From assembly GCA_022478985.1 (NCBI GenBank), contig JAKSZP010008031.1, positions 104,381-168,380 on the forward strand: a stretch of DNA of 64,000 nt. Direction: 5' to 3'. The position numbers and the translations under genes are program-made. The stretch is from Massospora cicadina. Taxonomy: Eukaryota; Entomophthoromycota; Entomophthoromycetes; Entomophthorales; Entomophthoraceae. Shown here in pieces: positions 35,898-47,803 of the stretch; the stretch's first letter is position 1; every line of letters begins with the position of its first letter. Under the pieces are notes generated by a model, which searched no databases, was not told where the DNA came from, and worked only from the letters and a program-made list of their open reading frames with translations.

Positions 35898-38800
35898 GTG
35901 ATGGGGGGAGCCTTTACTTTAGGGATGTTGAACATGGCTGGACTCAAGGCCTCGCCATTCTGGGATAGGAAACTGAGTTTTTTACAACAAAATTTACCCA
36001 TGGATATTCTGGCCATTCAGGAGTCCCACTGTCCACACAGTTCTGAGGAAACATGGCAAATATGGTCTTTCCTTCCCTCTCCTTCTGGTCCAAGCATTGT
36101 GAGGTGCTAGTTCAAAAAAACAATAATTTTGAATTTTTGTCATCTGAATCCTTCCTTAGTGACCGCATCCTTGTTGTCAATTTTTCGTGGGCTGATGAGG
36201 TGCATGCTATTGTCAAGATTTACACCCCAACCTGTGCATGAGAATGTCAGGAACCTTTCTCATCAGTCAATTCCATTCCATTGCCCCCTGACCCTTTTAT
36301 CATTGGTGATATGAACTGTTGGTTGAACCCTTCCACCGACCGCTAGCCTTCCTCATCTTCCCCACCACAGGGACACATTGAACTCCGCATCCTCAAGGCC
36401 ACCCTAGGGTTGGTCGATACTCTGCCACATCATGCTCCGCTTCTCAAAAATATGTTTCGCCCCATGTCCACAACAGCCAGTTAAGGTCCATGTCCCGCAT
36501 TGACCTTATCCTTGAGCCATTGATTTTTTGTACCCAGATTTCCCATTTTACCATGACGAAGATTGATTTCTCCAATAACAGGATGGTTTTGATATCCTTC
36601 TGCCATTCCAATCCAGCAGCTCAGGCTCCAAGTTGGTGGAAACTTCGCCCAGCCAAAAATCATATCACCGAGATTTTCCTCATGGATGGAATCCATGACC
36701 ACAGCTCTGGAGTTTATCGCACCATTTTACGCTGATCCAATTTCCACCTGGTCTGCCTTCAAAGCGGACACACTCCACCAGGCTCATCACCTTTCCTCCT
36801 GAAACTCACAATCCACCTCGGTGGTCATCTCGCGTGCTCTGGCAGAGTTGGCCCACCTGGAGTCCAACGTCCCAGCTATGGGCTACAGCCCTGCTTGGGG
36901 TCACAAGTGGGTGGAAGTAGCCACCCGCCTTAACACTCTTGAGAGACAACGCAAGCATGGGGTTTGTGTTCAGTACAGAGTAAAACACATCAAAGTGGGC
37001 GACATGTGCTCCACTTACTTTTTCAAAAATTCTTTGCACCGCGACAGAGCTTGGCCTGTACACAGGTGCGAAGGTTAGACAATTCTGTAGTGGATACGCC
37101 AGCTGAAGTGGCAATTTGAGATACAAAACTATTACTCCAAATTGTACTGATCTGAACTGATTCTGCTGACTGAAAAGGCAAATTTTCTCAATAGTGCACA
37201 CATCAGCACCATTTCCTGTTTCCCTGAGTTGATAAATTTGATTACTCCAGACAAACTCTGGTCCGCCGTCTGTGGTGCACCATATAGGAAATGCCCTGGC
37301 CCTGATGGCATTCCTTATGAGTTCTATAAGAAGTATTTCAAGTATTTATCCCCACTGTTGCTTGCCTCTCTTAACCAGTGCTTTTTGGAAACGCGCCTCC
37401 TACCTGGAGGGTAAGAGGCCTACACCATTACGCTATTCAAAAAAGGGGATAAGCTAGACTTGGCCAACTGGCACCCCATTTCTCTAACCAACACTGATAC
37501 TAAAATTTTTTACTAAAATCATGGCTAGCCGTCTAGGGATTGTTGCCTCTGCTATCATATCCCCAGAACAATTCAGTTTCATACCCAGAAGGTCGATTTG
37601 TGACAACGTGCGCACTGTTGCCAACGCCTGTCAGTCCACGGCCTCTGGTGCACTAGTACTTTTGGACTAACAGAAGGTATATGATAGAGTTAACTGGGAT
37701 TACCTCAGGGCCTGCCTCCACCAATTCCGCCTACCCCCTCGCTTCATCAATTGGGTGATGCTGCTGACGGAATCCGCCACAATGGCTGTGCATGGCCATG
37801 GCTTTCTCACGGATGTAGTCCGCCCTCAAAGGGGACTCCGCTAAGGGGAACCTCTTAGCCTACTATTATATAACTTCATCCCTGACCCACTTCTTCAAAA
37901 TGTGAATGCCCGCCTTACTGAGGTCCATGTGCAAGGCCAAGCCCCGGTCAAAATGTTGGCATTTGCTGATGACTGTGTGGTTGGGGTGTCTAACAATCAT
38001 GATGCACGCGCGCTTGAAGCTATTATCTGGGTTTACTCCGGGGTAAGTAATGCTGCACTCAACGCCTCCAAAACTGAAATCATTCTCCTTGGTCGGTGTC
38101 AAGACCGCTGGGCCTCAGCGCCCTGGTTACAATCCACACCATCAGCTAGCGCACGCGCTGGCTTACCCTGCCCACCCCACACCGCCCCACTTGTGCTCCC
38201 CTTTGTGCCAAGCCCCACCATTGGCCCGGTCCACCATTTGGGGGTGTGGTTGGAGGCAGGCGGGTATTCCTTAACAGTGATGAAAACCATATTCTGGACA
38301 ATGTGACAAAATGCATCGCCTCCCTCAGAGTCTGTCCTACTTCCCTTACTGGCATGGTTGTACTAGCCAACTCTATGCTCCTCTCCAAAGTTTGATTTGG
38401 GGCCCACGCCATCGCTTTCTCCCCAAGTTTCTTAAAATCACAGTATGCCCTTCTGCAAGGGTGGCTTTGGTCAGGCCGCCCACCGCCAGTGCGACTGGAG
38501 GTCATGTTTGGCCCTCGCCATAGTGGAGGTATGGGCCTGCTCAACTTTGAGGCCCATGCTGCCAAAATCCTGGGCACCTGGATAGCTGCCATTACCAACC
38601 CTACAGTTTCAGCCCAACACTGGTCCCGCGTGGCCCACTCCAACTTCTCCCGCGCCCTGGGCTCACCAACCCGTCCCACCCACACTCTTTGTTGAAATAC
38701 CTGGCTTTCCATCCTTTGGCCGCAGGTCCACATAGGACTACACCCCACTTCAAATGGATCCTCCTCTCCATGCGGAGCGCTGAGTGGAGGATTTTTATTT

Positions 38801-39434
38801 GTGGGCACACAGCCCAGAGGGGGCGCCCCTCTCCTCGGTTCACCCAAGAGGTACAGAGACTACCCATTCTGAATGGTTTGATACCCGCGAGGCCCCATAC
38901 CTTGTCCAGGGTGGACTATCTGGACATGATGGACATCCCCTATCCCCTTGATACCCAGAAAGCCATTTGGAATACGCCCACCACCCTCTTCTGCAGCCTA
39001 ATATCTGTTTCCATGTGTGTTGCTGAATGAGATGGGTGTACCGTACTGCCAAACACTCTAATGCTTTACACTCATCTTGTGTCGTGTGTGGCCAGTATGG
39101 AACACTGTTTCACCGCCTGGAAAAGAACCCTCCATCTAAAGCAATATGGCGTGAAGTACAACGTCTGCTTTGCCTGGATCAAGCATAGCCCTTCAGTTTG
39201 TCTAGGGATATGTTTGCTTTATCAATGGCCTCCCCTCTTCCACCCTCCCACCATACTTTAGTGGTCGCAATCGTAATGTGGACTATCCACACGATTGCCT
39301 TGGATGCCATCTCAGGCTCCACCCCCACCCTCCAAGAAGATGTCCGCCGATTCTGGTCGCACTTAGTGGACCACTTTCAAGCGTGGATGTTTGGATACCT
39401 CCCACTATGTCGCCGCCAGTTGGTCTCCTCCTAA
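35898..39434 (+). pseudogene. LINE-1 ORF2: APE endonuclease and reverse transcriptase
   Basis: Endonuclease: LNMAGLKA, DILAIQESH (catalytic Glu) at about 36,000, FIIGDMN at about 36,297 and SRIDLIL at about 36,493. Reverse transcriptase: KCPGPDGIPYEFYKK (about 37,290), FKKGDKLDLANW (about 37,436), PEQFSFIPRRSICDNVR (about 37,563), motif A ALVLLD at 37,650-37,667 directly followed by a TAA stop, and the catalytic FADD at 37,962-37,973. A C-terminal region to about 39,434 is conserved in LINE-2 (TIHTIALDAISGSTPTL). At least four frames are used, so no full product can be made. Confidence 0.88.
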
Positions 39435-39669
39435 TTCCTGGTTTGGTTCATCAACTCTGACCCCTTCCTACACACGTTCTCAATAGTGGCGCCTGCCCCT
39501 ATACATGTGACCCCCCCTCCCAGTAGTGGCGTTCCCGCTGGAAACAGGAGACAGCATTAGATTCTCTGGGGTGCCCTCCTATTACATGAGTTTCGTTTTC
39601 TTTAATGTCTTATTGGAAGTGTCCATCCCCTGGTCGGCCTTCCCCGCAATAAATTTAAATAAAAGTAAT

Positions 39670-39680
39670 ATTGTATTGGG
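39670..39680. repeat. LINE-1 target-site duplication, right
   Basis: ATTGTATTGGG, identical to 34,380-34,390. Confidence 0.85.
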
Positions 39681-39951
39681 TACAACATTTGTATCTATTT
39701 TAGGAAGTTAAATATGACAACAAATCAAAGGTTACCATATAACTTTTAGATGTCAAGACTGTTGATTTAATGCTGCTAACTGCATAACGCAAAATTTTTG
39801 ATACTTAAACTGAGAATGTTTGGCCTTTACCCACCGGTGGTCCATTGTGAACTTAAGATCATAAAGGTTATTTAACTTGATACCTTTGGCCTTATAAACC
39901 TTCTACTTAGTTTATGGTTTGTACCCAAAAATTATATCATGAGAAAAGATA
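39681..39951 (-). repeat. A4 3' LTR, right part
   Basis: Aligns with the end of the A3 left LTR (42,447-42,717), for example 'ttgtaccc...attatatcatgag' with 'ttgtccccatgattatgtcat'. The right edge lies next to the internal sequence TTATCCTC, as TTACCCAC does in A3. LINE-1 separates it from the left part. Confidence 0.6.
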
Positions 39952-40607
39952 TTATCCTCTGGATCTTGAGGAACCACCACTCCTCTAGGAGCGTCAGCAA
40001 TAAAGAGGTTTTTAGTGTACTATAGTAATTTCATGGCGGCGAGCACAGGTGCAGGCTTAGGACAAGTAGCCTATGGAAAGCGCTTGTAAAAAGTGATAAT
40101 TAAGTCTTATGAATCAGATCATTAGCTGGATGAATAAAACTGTTCTTTGCGACATCAAAACTTTACACAAAATCAGTTACTACAAATGTCTTTACTTAAA
40201 AATGGGTTTAATCTCCATCATTTTCCATTAAGGAGCCTCATAAACAAGATACATTTTTAGGGTCTCAGAAGGGGATCATTAAACAAGGTCACCTTTCTTT
40301 CATGGCATGCGAAAATGATTTAGAACTTAGTAGAAAGATTGAAATGGTAGGAGGCTTGACCCCACTTCATGACAATGCGATAGGGTTCTATTCACTTAGG
40401 TCTTAGTTTTTTGCATAACTGCTTTCTTGAAATATTCCTAGAATCACGCATCATGAAATATCCCTCCTAATTCTTAGGACCTATCCATCTATTTAAACTG
40501 AATTCTTAATTGTAGGTCTTCATAGCCAAATCCAAGATTGGCGTTTACCCCTTGGTGTACCTTCCTGATATCATTGGCAAAGTCTACCACAGCTTCTACC
40601 TGGACAC

Positions 40608-40658
40608 ACAACTGTGTATCCTTTTTTTTTAGTACTAGATGGTTACAACTGTGTATCC
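40608..40658 (-). mobile_element. Micro-retroposon copy 4 (AACCATCTAGTACT-A9), minus strand, 14-bp duplication
   Basis: ACAACTGTGTATCC occurs at 40,608-40,621 and 40,645-40,658. The 23 bp between read AACCATCTAGTACT plus nine A on the minus strand. The uninterrupted homologous site can be seen in the A3 integrase at about 43,370-43,400. Confidence 0.85.
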
Positions 40659-41040
40659 TGTTAATGTAGAATTGGAACCATGAGTAGCAAAGAAGTGATA
40701 GAGTTCAATAAAGGAATGCTGGGAGTTGTAATATAAATTGTGCCTAAAGGAGGTGAAATACCCAATCATAATGATCAACTGCAGTATAGCACTGCAAGAA
40801 TTGTTCTAGACATTTATTCTCTACTTCTGTCCACCTACCTGTTTGTAAGTAAAAGGCAGTAGAAAGCAATAATGAATCTAAAGGATTTACACAGCACTTT
40901 TTCAGAATATGAATTGAACTGGGGTCAAAATCTCAAATAAATTTTTTTAGGCACTTCATGGGTGTTGAAGATGCAAGAGAAAAATATCTTGGCTATCTGA
41001 GCCGCCGTTTTATGACGTGGAATAAAATAAAATGGCAAAC

Positions 41041-41359
41041 AGTAACAAATACATGGGGGTAGAAGGCGAGTCAGTAGGGCGTACGGCTACCAACCTGAAG
41101 GTTGCAGGTTTAATTCCCGCCCTTTGCACATCAATTGGGGTGCCATCCAAAGGAAGCTATTGGCAGTTAGTAGGTATAATAACATAAAAACCTTATTCAT
41201 GACGCAACCAGAAAAATCTGAGTCCCGATCTGGAGGTGAAAAAAAACTTTATACAACAGAGTTGACCCTGCTCAGGTTTCATGTTGATACTTTCTCTATT
41301 TTGGTAATGTCTATCCCCTGGTCAGCTTGCCTCAAATAAATAAAATAGTAACAGATACA
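41041..41359 (+). mobile_element. tRNA-headed SINE (41,054-41,346) with 13-bp target duplication
   Basis: Flanked by AGTAACAAATACA (41,041-41,053) and AGTAACAGATACA (41,347-41,359), one mismatch. The 5' part looks like a tRNA: an A-box-like GGCGAGTCAGTAGGGC (41,065-41,080) and a B box GGTTTAATTCC (41,107-41,117), 37 bp apart, followed by CCGCC. These would serve as an internal RNA polymerase III promoter. The last 70 bp resemble the LINE-1 3' end (GTCTATCCCCTGGTCAGC against GTCCATCCCCTGGTCGGC) and it ends AAATAAATAAAAT. It lies in the A4 integrase relic. Confidence 0.88.
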
Positions 41360-41686
41360 CTACAACCATAAAGGCATCATACCCCTCAGACAGAGGTAAT
41401 AGAAAACAGTAAAGTTGACCAAAAGGGAAGTTTAAGGCCCTCTTCTTTCTGGAATTGCACAAACAAGCCACAAAAGGCTGAAATTTTAATTTCATCCTGT
41501 TGCATACAATGTACTACTTGTTATACCAAGCAGCCTGAGCTGCAACTGACTTCTAGGTATATGTGCGGTTGATAACTTCCAGTGTTTTCTTTTCTAGGGG
41601 CCTAACAATTATCCCGTCAAAAAGCTCATTAATTATCTCCAGGAGAAAAGGTCTGTCAGAACACATAAGCATCCTTGGAACCATAC

Positions 41687-41867
41687 TGTAAAGCTCAGAA
41701 TACCCCAAGTTTAAAAACGTAGTATCAGTAAAAAATTATAAGCCCAAATGATAGTTCCCTCAAATAAATGGTAATTTATGTAAATTTACTAATTAAAAGG
41801 ATATATTACCACTCTGAACGCGATTTGTAAAACTTATAATTGCTTTGCTGACTCCAGTGTCCCACTA
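41687..41867. repeat. F left LTR, first part
   Basis: Starts TGTAAAGCTCAGAATACC and aligns with the start of the right LTR (GTAAATTAACGCTCAGAATACC at 48,591). It ends at the A3 insertion with CACTA, part of the A3 target duplication. Confidence 0.75.
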
Positions 41868-42717
41868 TGCAAGGAGAGTGTCTATAATTCTCCCGTTCCT
41901 AGCATGATAGTGCATGGTGCACAGGGCCAACGCCATGAAACTAGTCGTTAGTAGTAAAGTTACTAGAGCCCCTCAAAGGGTGCTAAAGCTGTATTAACTT
42001 AGGTTGAGGATGATTATCAGTAGAAGGAAAAACCAAAATAAAACCACGAGTTTCTCAGAGTGGAGTGTATAGGTGACAGGTTGTAGGGAACCTGGGCGGC
42101 CTAACGGTGCATGGGCAAACATACCTACAGTTGTTACAATTAAATGGTTAACGTTGCAATAGACATCCTCGAAGAGTTCCATGCACAGGTTCATCCAATA
42201 TAACATATATAAATAAGGTGTACTAGAAAAAGGTTTTATTATGAGGGAAGTCAACCACGAGAGAGATTGGTCTCAAGAAAATGGATCTAAGGGAGTTTGG
42301 GGGAACATTCAATTGATGGAAGCGGTTCTAAACTGAGGTGCATCAATAAGTTCACGCTTACATCAGGCAAAAACTATACTTTGTAACTGATAAAAATCTG
42401 GTTATTGATTGTAGGAGAGGCTGACCTGAGCTAAAAATTTCAGAAAAAAAGGTTTCAAGACCCCGTTCATTGAGAAACTAAGTCAAATCCTTTTTATTAA
42501 TTAAAATCTAGTTTGTTTTAAAACACCTGATGTTATACAGGGCTAAACTTCTCTTGAATCCCCAGGGCCAACCTGGGTGTACCTCGCCTTCACCCAGTGT
42601 TAATCCAAGATATGTTGAAGTCAGGGAGGCCTGCCAACTTCACATCCTTGGCCTCCTGACATGCAGTTTTGTCCTTGGTATTTGTCCCCATGATTATGTC
42701 ATTTTCAAGCCAGGACA
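41868..42717 (-). repeat. A3 3' LTR
   Basis: About 850 bp. On the minus strand it begins TGTCCTGGCTTGAAAATGAC and ends in a decayed TGACA edge. The self-primer position reads CGTGGTTGACT (42,249-42,259), complementary at 9 of 11 bases to the A3 primer-binding site at 46,934-46,944. Confidence 0.85.
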
Positions 42718-45700
42718 TTACCCACTGATTTTTTGGGGCTCCACCCCTCCAGGGGCTTGCGCCAGGGAAAAGTTCTTGTGGGCTGAGGCCAACTTCATAG
42801 CAGCAAAGGTTTTCTTTGTCTGAGATCAAGAAGCCTGGGGAAAATACAAGTGGAAACGTTGATTAGGTCTTGAGCATGTGTGCAGTCGCACGCTGGTACT
42901 CAACTGTTTCATACTACATTGAATCCCTTCCAAGATACCAGGTACTCAAGTCTTTTTTTTACATGACGGAAGGCTACTATTTCCTCCACTTCCAACTCTG
43001 GCGACCCATCCTTGAGATAACCTTAAGGTCTCTAGTGGGGTTCTCAAACAACATCAATTTGCTCTCATGAAAGACAGTAAAAGTTTTGAAACAAAGAGGG
43101 AAGATCTAACTAGTATGAGGAATGGCCTACCTTTCTAACAACGCGGTAAGGGCCAATCCTCTTTGGTCCCAGCTTTAAACAAGGCTGCTTGATAGGGATG
43201 TTTCAAGCTTCAAACATCATGAGATCCCCTTCTTTGTACGCTGGACCCAATCATCTCTTACCATCAGCGTTCTGCTTATATACTTGCATTTCCGCCTCCA
43301 AACTTGTAGAAACCCCTGGTGTACTTTCTTGATAGTTGTAGAAAAGTCCACCACCGCTTCAACTTTAGATCTACAGCTGGGCTCCATGTTGAAGACGGGG
43401 CTAAAACCATGCTTGGCGAAGAAGGGGGAACAAAATAGATGCATGTACCATTTGATATAGCTCACTGGGCAAAGGAAGGTGAGAAACCCAATCTTAATGA
43501 TCTGCGGCAGTGTAACACCGCAGAAACTGTTCTAAGCACTGGTTCACTCGTTTGGTCTGCCCATATGATTAGGGTGATAGGCAGTTGAACGACCGGGGAG
43601 AATCTGAAGAGACTTACACAACCCTTACCAAAAGACAAAGATAAACTGGGGTCCCTGATTACTAATTATTTCTTGAGGGACCACATGAAGCGCAAACACA
43701 TGAGTGACGAAGAGCCTAGCCATCTTATCATAGGTTATTGTAGTTCTGCAAGGAATAAAGTGGGAGTAAAACATGATACAGTCTGTTACTATTATGATGG
43801 CATCATAAGCATCAGAAACCGGAGATTTCACAATAAAATCCACCGATAGGGAAGTCCAAGGCCCTTCAGCCTTTTGAACTGCTACCAACTACCCCGCTAG
43901 TGGTTGTCAATTAGGTATAATTTGATTTCAGATTAGGTACTCTTTATAATACCTGCCCACCAGAGCGGGTAAGCCCTTTAAATTGTATGTGCTTCAACTT
44001 AGCTCTAGTCTTTGCCTTCCCAGGATGGCCAATAGTGTCTCGTCATGATGATCCCAGATGATTTCTAGGCGAAGTGGTCCAACAGGAACCTATAGGCGCC
44101 CCTAAAACCACATCATCTCATCCTTTATGTGATAGCTCCTGGTTAGATCTTCCTGATTCAGCGCGCTCTTAGCAAGAACCATAGTATATTTGGCCAACAA
44201 CGGCTGAGAAAGGACTACTTTCTGAAAATACTGTATTCCTCCGAATTTTCCAGAGGAGCGAACGCTGGTCTGTTGGCCGTGGGAGAGGGAAATTGAGATG
44301 CAACCTTACCTGATGGAATAATCACTGGGAATTATGAACCTCTTTTCGTTTGGATCAGTAGCTAATGCAGGATTGCATCTAAAAGCATCTGCCAACCAAT
44401 TCTCCTTGCTCTTTGTGAATTCATAAGAAAATTTAAACTAGGCAAGGGTTTTATGCCAACAGGTCTGCTGTGGAGTTAAGATATGTGGTGCGTGGTAGTA
44501 CAGAAAGGCATGGTGATCTGTATGTATGCGGAAGGGTTGTAGTGAGCCATGCAGGTGATGACGCCGATAAGTCAAAGCCTCCACACTGAAAATAACTCTT
44601 TTGTCATAAAAAACGTATTTTAACTCAGTCAGAGACATCTTTCTAAAAATATCCCACTGGATGCTCTATTCCATCTTCGCCCACATGTAATAAGGCAGCC
44701 GCTAAGGCGAAGTTGGAGGCATCAGTTGACACAATGAACTCCCTTGAAGGGTCGACATAGTGAAGGATGGTCGTGGACAACAGGGTGCACTTCACAGCTT
44801 GGAAAGCATTCTCCAAAACGGGGGACCACTGAAGCACTTTTGCCCTACTGCCTTATATAAGGCCGCTGCCACTTCAGAAAAATTCGGTGTGAACTTCTTG
44901 AGGAACGTATGCATCCCCAAAAAACTCATCAATTCTTTGACCAAAGTTGGGGTGGGCCACTTAAAAATCGCCCTCTCCTTGTCTGAAGTTATTATGTGTC
45001 CTTGGTCAAACATGATGTTGTATAGAAAGGTAACCTATGACTTAGAAATTCATACTTACTGATCTTCAGCGTAAGGCTGGCAGCCTTCAACTGCTTTACC
45101 ACTTGCTGAAGGTGTACTGCATTGGACTCATGATCTAAGAAAAAAACTAGAATATCACCTATAATGGCAACCTCACATACCCCCAGCAGGTCCCCCAAAG
45201 CCGCATCAATACAGCGTTGAAAGATAGTAGGGGAATTCTTAAGCAAAGAGAATGACCCAAAACTGGAAAATCCCTTTTCTGGTATGGAATGCGGTTAACC
45301 ACTCCTATCCCTTCTTAATTCAGATCAAATTGAACGCATCTAGGCAATACAGTTTAAAATAGACTTAGCCTTTTTCCCATATAGCGCGCAATCTGTGAAT
45401 CCAAAGGGATGGGATGTAGATCTGGTCCAGTAACAATGTGTAGGTTCTCATAATCTACGCAAGGGTCTAAAGTTCCATCAGCTTTCTCATTAAGAGAAGT
45501 GGGGGAGCATACTGGGGAGGTACGCTGAAAAATCGCGCCTTTGGCTTACTGCTCCTTAACCCAAACATATAATGCTTCTTCTTCCCATACGGTCAATGGG
45601 TAAATTGGGGAAGATATATGCACCAGATCAACTGTGAGCTTGAACTCGCAATTAAACTCTGAATGAGCAGGTAATTCATTGGCTGAAGCCGCGTCAAATG

Positions 45701-46930
45701 AAGGATCCAGACCCTCCAAACAGGAAGGTAAAGGTACCTCCAGCTAGGGCTTCAACAATGGAGTGAGACTGAGAGTGTGGATATTGGTCCAGTGGGTCAA
45801 TTTTCCCTAAAAATTAGCCTCAGACCAAGGAACAATAAATGTACGACCATTCTCTAACGTTTAGGATAGAGTGTTTCCTATCAAGTTGGTCCTGACGTCA
45901 AACTTTTGCCACCATTCTACTCCCAAAATAATGGTATACAAAAAGTTTTTGATAGCTTGGAAACGGTCCGTCAAAAGATACTTACCCACTTGATAATTCA
46001 CTAACGCCAAAACTTTCAGCGTGGGAATATCTTAGGACCCTCTCCTAACCATACCACCTGGCGAGTAACTTAGATTAAGGTAGTCGGATAGGTCTTGGTC
46101 AATAAAAATTCTCAGAGACTCCAGTATCCAACAAGATAGTAGCGCTAATCTTGCCCGAAGGGGATGAGATGGTAGAAGTTACAAAAAATATCCCGAATGA
46201 CTAAATTTAAAGCAGAGAACTCCAACACTTCACCACTAAACTCTTCTTCAGTGTTGTACATACCCCAAAGGTACATTTTAGCATCATAAAATAGAGATGA
46301 AAAATTGGCCATTCTTACTGCTGCGGCCACATATCCCACCATATCTTTGGCAACTGCATAAAAGTTTTAAGAATTTAATTAAGACTTTCTCTACCTCCTG
46401 GGATCCACGGATTATTGTTGTGGTCAAGCTTAGGTTCTCTGGAGTGATCTGATACACTGGTTTGTGGTCCATATTTACGCCATATGGGAAGAGAGATAGC
46501 TCAATAGTATATGTAAAAACATAATTATAAAACGTGTTTTTGGTCATTATTAACCCTATCTTAATTTTGGCAATGGGTTGTCTGACGTTATCTAAGGTCA
46601 TCACCACCAGGATCATCATCAAGGATGTCGCCTGCACCATTCAAACGCGGTACCAAAGAAAAACAATTTTAATTGAAATGATTTTATTATTTTTGGTGAA
46701 AAGTCAGGGAATCTCAACTCTTGGACTGTGAAGCATCCATATCCACTGGTTACGAGCAAGAAGGGTGGGTAATTTCCAAATGGTTTTGCAAGAATATTGG
46801 AGAGACTCTTCAACTTTGTGAAAAAGATTAAACAGTGATGAGCCCCACCGCAGTCATGGCCAACGGCTGGTGCACATCATTTGCACTTTGTGAAAGTCTC
46901 ACTAAAAAAAGAATGTGCACATAAAAGAAA
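42718..46930 (-). pseudogene. A3 pol remnant
   Basis: On the minus strand from right to left: Gag-like pieces 46,284-46,640, protease region about 46,000-46,160, RT about 44,790-45,600, RNase H 44,438-44,837 (DASNFALAAALL), integrase 43,217-43,900 (KAEGPWTSLSVDFIVKSPVSDAYDA at 43,800 and below) and a partly preserved tail to the polypurine tract. The catalytic YMDD of the sister copies is changed to IIGD (about 45,155), so this RT is dead. Stops and frame changes occur throughout. Confidence 0.85.
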
Positions 46931-46933
46931 GTG

Positions 46934-46944
46934 GTTGGTTGACT
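46934..46944 (-). other. A3 candidate primer-binding site (self-priming type)
   Basis: AGTCAACCAAC on the minus strand, two bases after the 5' LTR. It pairs with the 11-mer in the 3' LTR at 9 of 11 positions and with the one in the 5' LTR (47,330-47,340) at 8 of 11. Confidence 0.5.
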
Positions 46945-46946
46945 CA

Positions 46947-47803
46947 TTTAAGAGAGTGTCTATAACTCTCCCATTCCAAGAGTGGTAGTGCATGGTGCAC
47001 AGGGCCAACGCCAGGGTACTAGTCATTAGTAGTAAAGCTACTAGGGCCCCGCATAGGGCGCTAGAGCTTTAATAACTTAGGTTGAGGATGTATATCAGTA
47101 GAGGGAAAAACCAATGTAGAACCACGTGGTGCTCAGAGTGGGAGAGTATAGGTGACCAAGGTTGGAGGGAACCTGCGAGGCTCAACATTACATGGGCAGA
47201 GAGAAGACAGTTGTTACAAGTAAATGGTTAACGTTGCATGAGATCTCCCTTGAAGAGGTACATGCACGTGTTCATCCAAGAAAACATATATAAAAAATGT
47301 GTACTAGCAAAAGGTTTTATTATGAGGGAAGTTGACCAAAGAGAGATAGGTTTTTTGGAAAATGGACCTAAGGGAGTTTGGGGAACAATCAATTGATGGA
47401 AGCGGTGCTAAGCTGAGGTGCACCAATAAGTGCATGCTTCCATCAGGCAGTAAGCTATACTTGGTAATTGATCTAACTTGGGTTACAAATTGTAGGAGAG
47501 GATGACTGAGCTGAAAATTTTAGAAAATAAATGGGTTTCAAGACCCCGTTCACTGAGAAACTAAAGCAAACCATTTTTATTAAAATGAAATGCTAGTTCT
47601 ATCTAATGCACCTGCTGTTATACAGGGCTGAACTTCCCTTGCATCCCCGCGACCAACCTGGGTGTACCTTGCCTTCATCCAGCGTTGATCCAAGGTATGC
47701 TTGAGGTCAGGGAGGCTGCCAACTTCACTTTATTGGCCTCTTTACATGCGGCTTTGTCCTTAATATTTTGTCCCCATGATTATGTCATTTTCAAGCCATG
47801 ACA
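46947..47803 (-). repeat. A3 5' LTR
   Basis: About 857 bp, aligned along its length with 41,868-42,717. On the minus strand it begins TGTCATGGCTTGAAAATGAC. The opposite edge (minus-strand end) has lost one base relative to CTCTTGACA. Confidence 0.85.

Larger units (their letters stand above)
34391..39669 (+). mobile_element. LINE-1: full-length non-LTR retrotransposon with two ORFs
   Basis: 5,279 bp between perfect 11-bp direct repeats (ATTGTATTGGG). It has an ORF1 with a CCHC knuckle, then an ORF2 with an apurinic-type endonuclease and reverse transcriptase, and an A-rich 3' end (AATAAATTTAAATAAAAGTAAT). The layout is that of Tad1/L1-like LINEs with an APE-type endonuclease. A diverged relative (LINE-2) starts at the matching 5' position, which supports this being the full-length start. 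Internal stops make it inactive. Confidence 0.9.
39952..41686 (-). pseudogene. A4 integrase and chromodomain remnant
   Basis: Reading leftward on the minus strand, integrase pieces parallel those of A3 (43,217-44,100), including the 'GGCATCATA' segment of the core at about 41,370. The part near 40,040-40,100 resembles the family A 'LIESFHNRFP' C-terminal end. The frame is destroyed. The SINE and micro-retroposon copy 4 are inserted in it, which dates both as younger than A4. Confidence 0.7.
41868..47803 (-). mobile_element. A3: family A chromodomain Gypsy, minus strand, inserted in F
   Basis: LTRs at 41,868-42,717 (3') and 46,947-47,803 (5') flank a minus-strand pol. The target duplication is CACTA (41,863-41,867) against CACTT (47,804-47,808), one mismatch; the right F LTR shows the intact target, CCCACTTGGATG. 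The element end next to the 3' LTR (GGTGGAGCCCC...GGGTAA/TGTC) is the same as in A2. It is younger than F and A4. Confidence 0.88.

Noticed and set aside
37650..37662. CACTAGTACTTTTGG as another micro-retroposon copy
   Set aside because: It lies in the LINE-1 RT motif A codons and has no A/T run or flanking duplication.
38146..38847. 233-residue open frame on the minus strand
   Set aside because: It is antisense to the LINE-1 ORF2 C-terminal half; the plus-strand reading is supported by similarity with LINE-2, and the minus product has no recognisable motif.
42950..42965. T8 run in the A3 chromodomain region as an insertion tail
   Set aside because: The surrounding sequence aligns with A2 without an added segment, so it is local mutation.
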